Below, one piece after another: positions 55,835 to 63,309 of a stretch of DNA of 64,000 nucleotides; positions within the stretch are counted from its first letter, which is position 1, and the number at the start of each line of letters is the position of its first letter. A program made the position numbers and the translations under genes. This DNA is from Halomarinibacterium sedimenti (GTDB lineage: Bacteria; Bacteroidota; Bacteroidia; Flavobacteriales; Flavobacteriaceae). The DNA is taken from contig NZ_JAHWDP010000003.1 in NCBI RefSeq assembly GCF_019312585.1, forward strand, positions 496,001 to 560,000, given 5' to 3'. The notes below the pieces were generated by a model. The model had not been told where the DNA came from, searched no databases, and saw nothing but the letters and a program-made list of their open reading frames with translations.

Positions 55835-56287
55835 ATGAAAACAAAAGTCTTAATGGTTTGCTTGGGCAACATTTGTCGCTCGCCATTGGCAGAAGGCATC
55901 TTAAAATCGAAAGTAGATCCTTCAAAAGTATTGGTAGAATCGGCTGGAACAGGGGGATGGCACGTTGGTGAATTACCTGATAGTCGAAGCATAGACATCG
56001 CAAAAAAACATGGAATTGATATTACAGACCAACGTGGAAGGAAATTTTCTGAATATGATTTTGAACGATATGATGTCATCTATGTCATGGATAATTCTAA
56101 CTATCGAGATGTTTTAAAATTAGCCAATAGCGATTCTGAAAAGAAAAAAGTAAAACTCATTTTAAACGAAATCTTTCCTGGTGAAAATGTGGATGTCCCC
56201 GATCCATATTATGGTGGAAGCCAAGGATTTGAAAATGTATTCCAAATGCTCGATGATGCCTGTGAGAAAATAGCACAAAAGCTCTAG
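55835..56287 (+). CDS. Low-molecular-weight protein tyrosine phosphatase
   Basis: 150 aa. P-loop CLGNICRSP at residues 9-17 (nucleophile Cys9, Arg15) and the general-acid Asp in VPDPYY (about residue 121). In bacteria such enzymes often pair with tyrosine kinases of exopolysaccharide synthesis; none is next to it here. It lies just after the dnaA terminator; no clear own promoter is seen (TATTTTAC near 55824 is a poor -7). Confidence 0.93.
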   Translation: MKTKVLMVCLGNICRSPLAEGILKSKVDPSKVLVESAGTGGWHVGELPDSRSIDIAKKHGIDITDQRGRKFSEYDFERYDVIYVMDNSNYRDVLKLANSDSEKKKVKLILNEIFPGENVDVPDPYYGGSQGFENVFQMLDDACEKIAQKL

Positions 56288-56327
56288 TTTTTTTATTGAG
56301 GCCATTTTAGTACATTTAAAAAAAATT

Positions 56328-57710
56328 ATGGCTATGAAAAATATTATTTACCTACTTTTTACATTTGGTATTGTATCGATTGCTAATGCACAAACCGTTG
56401 AACTAGATTTGTTTGCATCGGGATTTAGCAGTTCCCTTGATATTCAAAATGCCGGGGATGAACGACTTTTTGTGGTAGAACAAGGTGGAATTATAAAAAT
56501 TCTAAATCCAGATGGAACCATTAATGCTACACCATTTCTAGATATCAGTTCAATGGTTAACTCAGGTGGAGAACGTGGTCTATTAGGACTGGCCTTCCAT
56601 CCAGATTACGCAAATAACGGATATTTCTTTGTGCATTACTCTGATAGTTCTAGTGATACTCAAATTTCAAGATTTTCAGTAGATGGTGGCAATCCAGATA
56701 TTGCCGACCCAGGGTCAGAATTACCTATATTAAATGTAAACCAACCTGCCACAAACCATAATGGGGGAAGTATTGCATTTGGTCCCGATGGGTATCTATA
56801 TATAGCATTAGGTGATGGCGGTGGCAGTGGCGATCAGGACAACAATGCTCAAAATTTAGCTCTGATGTTAGGAAAGCTTTTACGCATCGATATAGACACC
56901 CCAGCGGGAGGAAATAACTATAGTATTCCTCCAGATAACCCCTTTGCAGGCGACCCTAACATTGCAGAAGAGATTTGGGCAATAGGGTTAAGGAACCCGT
57001 TTCGTTTTTCAATAGATTTTAAAGAAAATAAAATTTGGATAGGAGATGTCGGTCAAAATGCAAGAGAAGAAGTAAATAGTGAAGCTATAAATACTGGAGG
57101 TTTGAATTATGGCTGGAGATGCTATGAGGGAAATAATACTTTTAATACAACTGGATGTTTGCCAATGAATGAGTATACATTCCCGGTGTATGATTATGCT
57201 TGGAATGGCGGAGGTTCCGTAATTGGTGGAAGAGTATATAGAGGTTCTGTTTATACCGACCTTCAAGGTATTTATATTTTTGGAGATATCGATGGTATGC
57301 TTGGCACTCTTGATGCCTCATATAATTATATAAATCAATCTAGTGGAAATCCTAATGGTACTTGGGTTGCTTTTGGAGAGGACGTTACAGGTGAAATGTA
57401 TGCTGTGAGTCTTGGTGGCAATATCTATAAAATTTCTGGTGGGCAAGTTGCCTCTACTGAAGATTTTAATAACAACACCTTTAAGGTATATCCAAACCCT
57501 TCTAATGAAGTTATTACCATTCAATCTGAAACAGAGTTAATCAACCATTTAAGTGTTTTTGATATAAATGGACGCTTAATTTTTTCAGAAAACATAGCCC
57601 AAAAAGGTTCAACAACTTTGGATGTATCAAAGTTTTCGAAAGGAATTTATCTTTTGGAAATCACTTCAGAAAAAGGATCCACTGCAGTCAAAAAATTGAT
57701 CGTAAAATAG
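56328..57710 (+). CDS. PQQ-dependent sugar dehydrogenase-like protein with T9SS type A sorting domain
   Basis: 460 aa. Signal peptide about 1-22 (SIANAQ). Residues 25-370 form the GSDH six-bladed propeller: VEQGGIIKIL, GLLGLAFHPDY, NHNGGSIAFGPDGYLYIALGDGGG, GLRNPFRFS and GDVGQNAREEVN. The tail (STEDFNNNTFKVYPNPSN..., GIYLLEITSEKG) is the type A sorting signal, so it is exported to the surface or medium. Family members oxidise sugars with PQQ; PQQ dependence is inferred. Confidence 0.88.
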   Translation: MAMKNIIYLLFTFGIVSIANAQTVELDLFASGFSSSLDIQNAGDERLFVVEQGGIIKILNPDGTINATPFLDISSMVNSGGERGLLGLAFHPDYANNGYFFVHYSDSSSDTQISRFSVDGGNPDIADPGSELPILNVNQPATNHNGGSIAFGPDGYLYIALGDGGGSGDQDNNAQNLALMLGKLLRIDIDTPAGGNNYSIPPDNPFAGDPNIAEEIWAIGLRNPFRFSIDFKENKIWIGDVGQNAREEVNSEAINTGGLNYGWRCYEGNNTFNTTGCLPMNEYTFPVYDYAWNGGGSVIGGRVYRGSVYTDLQGIYIFGDIDGMLGTLDASYNYINQSSGNPNGTWVAFGEDVTGEMYAVSLGGNIYKISGGQVASTEDFNNNTFKVYPNPSNEVITIQSETELINHLSVFDINGRLIFSENIAQKGSTTLDVSKFSKGIYLLEITSEKGSTAVKKLIVK

Positions 57711-57717
57711 TTCAGCT

Positions 57718-58431
57718 TTGACACCCCAACTTGGAAATATTTATTTAATTCCCTGCCCATTAGGTGATACTCCACCCTTAGAAGTACTCCCGCTTTCGGT
57801 TAAGAAGGCAGTAGAGTTAATAGACTTTTACATTGTAGAAAACGAAAAGGCAGCTAGAAGATTTATAAAAAGTATTGTTCCTAAAAAATCTCAGCCAGAC
57901 TTACATATTGATACTATAAACAAGTTTACCGATGAAAATGAAATTCCAAATATGCTCATGCCTTGCTATGAGGGTCATCATATTGGAGTTATAAGTGATG
58001 CAGGTTGCCCTGGTATTGCAGATCCTGGTGCTTCAGTGGTAGCACAAGCACATATTAAAGGAATTAAAGTAATCCCCTTGGTAGGGCCATCTTCTATTTT
58101 AATGGCGATGATGGCTAGCGGATTTAACGGCCAAAATTTTGCATTTAATGGCTATTTACCCATCGATAAGCAGGAACGAAAAAGAGAAATAAAAAGGTTA
58201 GAAAAACTTTCAGAAGAACAAAATCAATCCCAATTATTTATTGAAACACCCTATAGAAACAATCAGTTACTTGAAAGTCTGATTATAGCATTACACCCTC
58301 AAACTCAAATATGCGTGGCTTGTGATATTTCATTGCCAACAGAATACATTGTAACACAGACTGCAGAATCCTGGAAAAAAACAAGGGTGGACCTTCATAA
58401 AAGACCCACCCTTTTTATTATTCAGAAATAG
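57718..58431 (+). CDS. SAM-dependent methyltransferase, RsmI/tetrapyrrole methylase family
   Basis: 237 aa. GNIYLIPCPLGDTPPLEVLP, VENEKAARRFIK and SDAGCPGIADPGASVV (about 96-111) are those of the 16S rRNA ribose-2'-O (C1402) RsmI-like group, but shorter than classical RsmI; Bacteroidota often have this second, shorter paralogue. The start is TTG. A bidirectional terminator hairpin lies wholly inside its 3' coding end. Converges with the transglycosylase gene. Confidence 0.85.
   Translation: MTPQLGNIYLIPCPLGDTPPLEVLPLSVKKAVELIDFYIVENEKAARRFIKSIVPKKSQPDLHIDTINKFTDENEIPNMLMPCYEGHHIGVISDAGCPGIADPGASVVAQAHIKGIKVIPLVGPSSILMAMMASGFNGQNFAFNGYLPIDKQERKREIKRLEKLSEEQNQSQLFIETPYRNNQLLESLIIALHPQTQICVACDISLPTEYIVTQTAESWKKTRVDLHKRPTLFIIQK
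58375..58416. terminator. Bidirectional terminator inside a coding sequence
   Basis: AAGGGTGG (58383-58390) and CCACCCTT (58406-58413) pair over 8 bp. On the minus strand G and seven T follow (58381-58375), and on the plus strand five T (58412-58416, partly in the stem). It ends transcription of the minus-strand gene stopping at 58438 while lying in the last codons of the plus-strand methyltransferase gene. Confidence 0.8.
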
Positions 58432-58437
58432 GATTCC

Positions 58438-59082
58438 CTACATTACTTTTACTTTTTTCTGCGGAATGATAAAGTTGGTATTATACCCTGAAAACTTTTT
58501 CAGATAATGCCGAATTGTGGTTCCAAAACCATCACTAAAATCTTCAACACCTCCACTGCGTAAATACTTTTTCACGTTCCCGGCTCCAGCTAAATGGGCG
58601 GCAGCTAAGATTCCAGATTCAGTAATTTTAACTCCATCCATATACCTACCTACATAACGTTTAATATCACGTCGTAAAATCCATTTGTTCCTCGCTAAGT
58701 TTGCATCAAAAGCTTCTTCTTGTAATCGAGTATCATTCAAAAAACGATCAGAATTTTTAATGCCTATCATATCTAAGGTACCTTTTCCGAACTGATATTT
58801 TCCCATATATCCAAAGGTATTTACGATATTATAATCTCCACGAGATTCTTTAAAAGCAATAGCTTCTTTAAAACCCACATAGGTTTTCCCTAAAAAAAGA
58901 TGATATTGAGGTACCGTATGTATTGAAGAGACTTCGTCTTCATTAGGTACATTATAACATAGCACCTCGTCTTCTTCAATTATGTAATTTGAAAAATCAC
59001 TTTCTTTAAAAGAAGAAAATGAAATTGTTGATAGCGTAACAATAAAACTTATAAAAACTATTCTTATTAATTTTTGTTTCAT
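58438..59082 (-). CDS. Transglycosylase-like peptidoglycan hydrolase
   Basis: 214 aa from ATG 59082; the longer frame (to 59133) crosses the -7 box. N-terminal signal or anchor about 4-24, then YVGFKEAIAFKESRGDYN with the putative catalytic Glu79 of the lysozyme/SLT group, GYMGKYQFGKGTLDMIG and AAAHLAGAGNVKKYL, which resemble lytic transglycosylase landmarks. Some databases label relatives 'LysM'; no LysM motif is visible. Probably periplasmic. Its 218-bp upstream region holds the repeat at 59156-59228. Confidence 0.78.
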   Translation of the reverse strand: MKQKLIRIVFISFIVTLSTISFSSFKESDFSNYIIEEDEVLCYNVPNEDEVSSIHTVPQYHLFLGKTYVGFKEAIAFKESRGDYNIVNTFGYMGKYQFGKGTLDMIGIKNSDRFLNDTRLQEEAFDANLARNKWILRRDIKRYVGRYMDGVKITESGILAAAHLAGAGNVKKYLRSGGVEDFSDGFGTTIRHYLKKFSGYNTNFIIPQKKVKVM

Positions 59083-59130
59083 TTTAGTTGATTTTGAGTA
59101 AGAAAATTCCCCCACTTCAATTTCAGCGTG

Positions 59131-59138
59131 CAAAAGTA
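59131..59138 (-). promoter_or_regulatory. -7 element of the transglycosylase-like gene
   Basis: TACTTTTG on the minus strand, 48 nt before ATG 59082. No TTTG with normal spacing. Confidence 0.5.
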
Positions 59139-59155
59139 CAACTTTTTACACAAAT

Positions 59156-59228
59156 TTGATTATCAGGCTGTTAAAAAATGTTAAATCGCTTCCGAAAACG
59201 ATTGAAATCCTATGTTCCTGATAATCAA
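59156..59228. repeat. 12-bp perfect inverted repeat with structured centre
   Basis: TTGATTATCAGG (59156-59167) and CCTGATAATCAA (59217-59228) are perfectly complementary, separated by 49 nt. The centre has TGTTAA twice at 10-bp phase (59169-59174 and 59179-59184) and a small AATCG/CGATT stem. A further 7-bp hairpin AGCTATT/AATAGCT (59236-59256) lies next to it, nearer mltG. It could be a regulatory region, the 3' end of the mltG transcript, or a small RNA. Confidence 0.5.
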
Positions 59229-59300
59229 CCCTTAAAGCTATTGAAGAAAAATAGCTGTTTTACAAAAAATTATTGAAGAAATGAACAATGTTATGAACCA

Positions 59301-60347
59301 TTAACGGTTCACTCCATTTTGCGAAATCCATCGTACATACTCGGCTTTGTTTGCATTATGCTGCGACAAAGTTTTGGCAAATTTATGATAGCCAAAATTT
59401 TTCACATCTGCCACAAAGTAATAATAGTCATGACTTTCTGGGTTTAACACGGCATCGATAGCCGAAATATCGGGCATAGAGATGGGCCCTGGAGGAATTC
59501 CGGCATTTTTATAGGTATTGTAAGGTGAGTCTATCTCTAAATCTACATATAACACACGCTTGATAATTTGGTCGAAGTCATTTTCGGTTTTCTTTTTTGC
59601 ATAAATAACCGTAGGATCTGCTTGGAGCAACATTCCCACTTTTAGTCGGTTTAAATACACGCCCGCCACACGAGGGCGTTCGTCTACTTTGGCAGTTTCT
59701 TTTTGTACAATGGCGGCCAAGGCTATTACTTGATCGCGAGATAGTCCTAAATTTTTAGCTTTTTGGTTGCGTTCTGGAGTCCAAAAAGCATTGTATTCCT
59801 TGAGCATTCGATCTCTAAAATTGGTTGCCGAAGTGTTCCAATACACTTCATATGTATTTGGAATATACATCCCAAGGGCATTGTTTTCAGAAAAACCAAC
59901 TTCAGTTAAAAAAGCCGAATCTTTAAAGGCATTTAAAAAGGTAAGACTATCGGGTTCCATTTGCCTTGCAAGATGCCCTGCAAGGTTTTCCAAACGTTCT
60001 TGATTATTAAATTTTACTCTTATAGGAATATTAGTGCTACGGATGGTATTTATGATATCATTGTTGCTCATCCCTCTTTTTATGATGAAATGTCCAGGTT
60101 TTATATTGGCAGGATAGCCTTTTCTATTGGCTACTGCTTCAAAAGAAATATCATCTTTAATTAATGGTCGAATCTGCTCAAGCACATCACTAAGCCTTGC
60201 CCCCGTAGGAATGTAAATATGAGCTTCCTCATTATTAAAGGTTGTATTCTCTGTAAACACACTGGTATACACAAAATAGGCGAAACCGCCCATTACCACC
60301 AAGCCCAACATTACTGTGGCTAAAACTACTTTTTTAAGATTACTCAT
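59301..60347 (-). CDS. mltG: Endolytic murein transglycosylase
   Basis: 348 aa. One N-terminal TM (about 7-30), a LysM-like/YceG N-domain (IYIPTGARLSDVLEQI), then the catalytic domain with Glu217 in IVQKETAKVDERPRVAGVYLNRL and LQADPTVIYA. Cleaves nascent glycan strands to set their length. The start overlaps the GNAT gene's 3' end by 8 nt, and dapF lies beyond, so dapF-GNAT-mltG form an operon-like unit. Confidence 0.95.
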   Translation of the reverse strand: MSNLKKVVLATVMLGLVVMGGFAYFVYTSVFTENTTFNNEEAHIYIPTGARLSDVLEQIRPLIKDDISFEAVANRKGYPANIKPGHFIIKRGMSNNDIINTIRSTNIPIRVKFNNQERLENLAGHLARQMEPDSLTFLNAFKDSAFLTEVGFSENNALGMYIPNTYEVYWNTSATNFRDRMLKEYNAFWTPERNQKAKNLGLSRDQVIALAAIVQKETAKVDERPRVAGVYLNRLKVGMLLQADPTVIYAKKKTENDFDQIIKRVLYVDLEIDSPYNTYKNAGIPPGPISMPDISAIDAVLNPESHDYYYFVADVKNFGYHKFAKTLSQHNANKAEYVRWISQNGVNR

Positions 60348-60864
60348 GGATTAATTGATACAATAGTTCGTTTTTAAATCTGCCTTCGGAAAAAATCCAA
60401 TCTTTCTTTTCACCACTTTTTTGAAAGCCTAATTTTTCAAACAAATGAATACTCTTTTTATTGTCTGAAGTAATATTGGCATACAATTGATGTACATTCA
60501 AATGAGTGAAAGCATACTTACAGGTTAACTGAATAGCTTCAGCTGCATAGCCCTTCCCTCTCTCTTCTTTGGAAGCGATCACAATACCAAGTCCCACCCT
60601 TTTATGTTTTGGTTCAAAATCGAATAAATCGATAAAGCCAATCACTGTTTCCGTACTTTTCAAACAAATAGCCAACCGCAATTGTTTTACTTCGTAAATA
60701 TCGCGATGTGCATTTTCTAAATACTGTTTTAATATAAATTTTGAATAGGGTGTTGTGGTATTACTCACTTCCCAAATAGATTCGTCATTCTCCAACTGAT
60801 ATAGGAAATCTAAATCGGAAGGCTCTAACGCTCTCAAGTACATATGTTCTCCCTGTAATGTCAT
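60340..60864 (-). CDS. GNAT-family N-acetyltransferase (RimJ/RimL-like)
   Basis: 174 aa from ATG 60864, which overlaps the dapF stop (ATGA); the TTG two codons upstream is less likely. LRALEPSDLDFLYQLEND start, acetyl-CoA site ERGKGYAAEAIQLTCKYAF, and NKKSIHLFEKLGFQKSGE. Acceptor unknown. Coupled to dapF before it and mltG after it. Confidence 0.86.
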   Translation of the reverse strand: MTLQGEHMYLRALEPSDLDFLYQLENDESIWEVSNTTTPYSKFILKQYLENAHRDIYEVKQLRLAICLKSTETVIGFIDLFDFEPKHKRVGLGIVIASKEERGKGYAAEAIQLTCKYAFTHLNVHQLYANITSDNKKSIHLFEKLGFQKSGEKKDWIFSEGRFKNELLYQLIHE

Positions 60865-61634
60865 TCCCAAACGCCTTTAAATACTTGTACTGCTGGCCCT
60901 ATGAGTTTTATATTTTTATAGCTCCCTCCTTCTTTCTGAAACTGTACTTCCAACGTTCCGCCAGGTGTCTCTAAACAAACCGACTGGCTTACAGTTTTCC
61001 CAGTTTCAAACATCGCAATTGCCACGGCTCCGACTCCTGTTCCGCAGGAAAGGGTTTCATCTTCTACGCCTCGTTCGTAGGTTCGAACTTTAAATGTATT
61101 ATCAGAAACTTGTTCCACAAAATTAACATTGGCACCCGCTCTTCCGTAGACTTCATTTCGAATGCGTCTTCCTTCCGAAAAAACATTAAATTCATCAAGA
61201 TTTGAAACAAGCTGCACGTGGTGCGGAGATCCCGTATTTAAAAACACATATTCTTCAAAAACCGACACTTTTTCAACATCATTCATTCCCAATGAAATTT
61301 TGTCATTTAGGATAGTAGCGTGGTGCATTCCGTCCACTGCTTCAAAAGTAGCATCCTTTTTTATGACGCCCAAATACATTGCAAAATGCGTGATACAGCG
61401 GCCTCCATTGCCACACATACTGCTTAGGTTTCCGTCGCTGTTGTAATATACCATATTAAAATCTGCTTCAGGATGGTTTTCCAAAAGCAATAATCCATCT
61501 GCTCCTATGCCAAATTTTCGGTCACACATAGCCGCAACAAGTTTGGTATTTTTTTTGTTGAAATTTTCCAAACGGTTGTCAATTAACACGAAGTCGTTTC
61601 CCGTTCCTTGGTATTTAAAAAATTCTATAGACAT
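60861..61634 (-). CDS. dapF: Diaminopimelate epimerase
   Basis: 257 aa from ATG 61634. Converts LL- to meso-DAP with two catalytic cysteines: Cys74 (SSMCGNGGRC) and Cys197 (ETLSCGTGVGA), both present. FFKYQGTGNDFVLIDNR is the family N-terminus; the longer frame to 61658 adds residues not found in the family and crosses the -7 box. The -7 box TACCTTTG (61648-61641) ends 6 nt before this ATG. Confidence 0.96.
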   Translation of the reverse strand: MSIEFFKYQGTGNDFVLIDNRLENFNKKNTKLVAAMCDRKFGIGADGLLLLENHPEADFNMVYYNSDGNLSSMCGNGGRCITHFAMYLGVIKKDATFEAVDGMHHATILNDKISLGMNDVEKVSVFEEYVFLNTGSPHHVQLVSNLDEFNVFSEGRRIRNEVYGRAGANVNFVEQVSDNTFKVRTYERGVEDETLSCGTGVGAVAIAMFETGKTVSQSVCLETPGGTLEVQFQKEGGSYKNIKLIGPAVQVFKGVWE

Positions 61635-61640
61635 AGAAAG

Positions 61641-61648
61641 CAAAGGTA
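61641..61648 (-). promoter_or_regulatory. -7 element of dapF-GNAT-mltG
   Basis: TACCTTTG on the minus strand ends 6 nt before ATG 61634, leaving almost no leader. Confidence 0.55.
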
Positions 61649-61683
61649 TAAAAACCACTGGCTAATTGGAATGCAAAATCTGT

Positions 61684-61716
61684 GTTAAATACACGTTAAT
61701 TAAGAAACATGTTAAC
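61684..61716. promoter_or_regulatory. Phased GTTAA repeats upstream of the DegQ-type gene
   Basis: GTTAAA (61684-61689) and GTTAAT (61695-61700) are 11 bp apart; a third copy, GTTAAC, is at 61711-61716. They lie 45-77 nt before the start codon and match the phasing of the sites near the two-component operon and dnaA. Confidence 0.35.
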
Positions 61717-61760
61717 AATACAATCGTCTTTTATAAGTTAATTTTAGTGTATTAATTAAA

Positions 61761-63170
61761 ATGAAATCTATTATGAAACAAACAATGCGTTTATTCTTAG
61801 TAGCCATCGTAGCGGGAGCTACTACACTTGGCGGATATAAGTTATTCGTCGAAAAAAATGAAACAATGGCAGTTACTGCTGTTTCTGAAACCCCTAATTT
61901 TATTCCTACAAACTTTACTGCTAATACTGCGTTACCTTCGGGTGTCGATTTTACCGATGCAGCTAATAAAACAGTACACGCGGTAGTTCACGTAAAAAAC
62001 ACTACCGTAAGTACACAACCCAGAAATATGAGGGATTACTTTTTTGGTGGAGGAACCGCTAGAGAAATGGTGGGGACTGGAAGTGGTGTCATTATTAGCC
62101 CAGATGGCTATATCATTACCAACAATCACGTCATTGATAACTCCACCCAATTGGAAGTTACTTTAAACAATAATAAAACCTTTGTGGCAAAACTTATTGG
62201 GACAGACCCTAAAACAGACATTGCCCTTATTAAAATTGATGCTAATGAAGAGTTGCCCTTTGTTCCTTTTGCCGATTCCAACAATGTAAAAATTGGAGAA
62301 TGGGTATTGGCGGTGGGGAATCCTTTTAATTTAACCTCCACAGTAACGGCTGGGATTGTAAGTGCAAAGGCTCGCGATTTAAACGAATTTGATAGCAACC
62401 CACAGTCTTTTATACAAACCGATGCCGCAGTGAACCGAGGAAACAGTGGTGGTGCTTTGGTAAATACTGAAGGGCAATTAATTGGAATCAATACTGCGAT
62501 AACGAGTGAAACAGGATCTTATGTAGGTTATTCTTTTGCGGTACCATCTAATACAGCTCGTAAGGTGATTGAGGATATTATGGAGTTTGGAAATGTGCAG
62601 CGTGGAATTTTAGGAATTCAAGGAGGAAGTCTCAACTCCAAAAGAGCCGAAGCTTTAGGAATTAATGAAACTGAAGGTGTTTATGTAGCTGGAATTGAAA
62701 AAGGCAGCGGTGCAGATAAAGGAGGTATCAAAGAGGGAGATATTATAAAAAAACTTGATAATTACAAGATTGCAAAGTTTTCGGATTTAGCTGGCTATTT
62801 AGGTTCAAAACGGCCTAATGATGTGGTGGATGTGACCGTATTAAGAAATGGAAGCCAAAAAATAATTCCTGTCACCTTAGTGAAATTGGAAGTGTATGAA
62901 ATTGACGATTTAGGATTGGAAGTAAAAAATGCAACCGAATCTGAGTTAGGCTTACGTGGTATTAAAAACGGCGTAAAAGTAAACCGTGCACTTACCAAGG
63001 ATATGGCCCGTTATGGACTTGAAGGTATTATTATAACCAAAATTAATGACCAAGAAGTAAAAGACATTGACGATGTGAAAAAGATTATGAACCGTCGAAA
63101 TTATAACGAGCCTATAAAAATGACATTTGTAAATGAAAGAGGCGAATTAAACTCGTTTATTTTCAGATAA
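61761..63170 (+). CDS. DegQ/HtrA-family periplasmic serine protease
   Basis: 469 aa. Signal or anchor about 9-27. Trypsin-like domain with the triad His123 (TNNHVID), Asp153 (KTDIALIK) and Ser229 (RGNSGGAL); the loop NPFNLTSTVTAGIVSA is typical. PDZ1 follows (about 275-370, GVYVAGIEKGSGADKGGIKEGD) and a second PDZ-like region (about 385-469). Quality control of envelope proteins. ATG 61761 is used; ATG 61773 is possible. Confidence 0.93.
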   Translation: MKSIMKQTMRLFLVAIVAGATTLGGYKLFVEKNETMAVTAVSETPNFIPTNFTANTALPSGVDFTDAANKTVHAVVHVKNTTVSTQPRNMRDYFFGGGTAREMVGTGSGVIISPDGYIITNNHVIDNSTQLEVTLNNNKTFVAKLIGTDPKTDIALIKIDANEELPFVPFADSNNVKIGEWVLAVGNPFNLTSTVTAGIVSAKARDLNEFDSNPQSFIQTDAAVNRGNSGGALVNTEGQLIGINTAITSETGSYVGYSFAVPSNTARKVIEDIMEFGNVQRGILGIQGGSLNSKRAEALGINETEGVYVAGIEKGSGADKGGIKEGDIIKKLDNYKIAKFSDLAGYLGSKRPNDVVDVTVLRNGSQKIIPVTLVKLEVYEIDDLGLEVKNATESELGLRGIKNGVKVNRALTKDMARYGLEGIIITKINDQEVKDIDDVKKIMNRRNYNEPIKMTFVNERGELNSFIFR

Positions 63171-63194
63171 AGAGTCCTTCTATTCAATTTGAAG

Positions 63195-63228
63195 AGCCTG
63201 TTTGAAATGTATTTCGGCAGGCTTTTTT
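63195..63228 (+). terminator. Terminator of the DegQ-type gene
   Basis: AGCCTG (63195-63200) pairs with CAGGCT (63218-63223), with an inner GAAAT/ATTTC stem, followed by a run of six T (63223-63228). It starts 24 nt after the stop codon. Confidence 0.88.
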
Positions 63229-63267
63229 ATTTTGTTAAATATCTTTTCCGAAAACGTTTTAGTTGTG

Positions 63268-63275
63268 TACTTTTG
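63268..63275 (+). promoter_or_regulatory. -7 element of the GAPDH gene
   Basis: TACTTTTG, 34 nt before ATG 63310. No TTTG at -33; only TTTTCCG near 63244. Confidence 0.55.
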
Positions 63276-63309
63276 CAAAAATTTTCAACCCCTTTAAAAA
63301 CATACCCTT

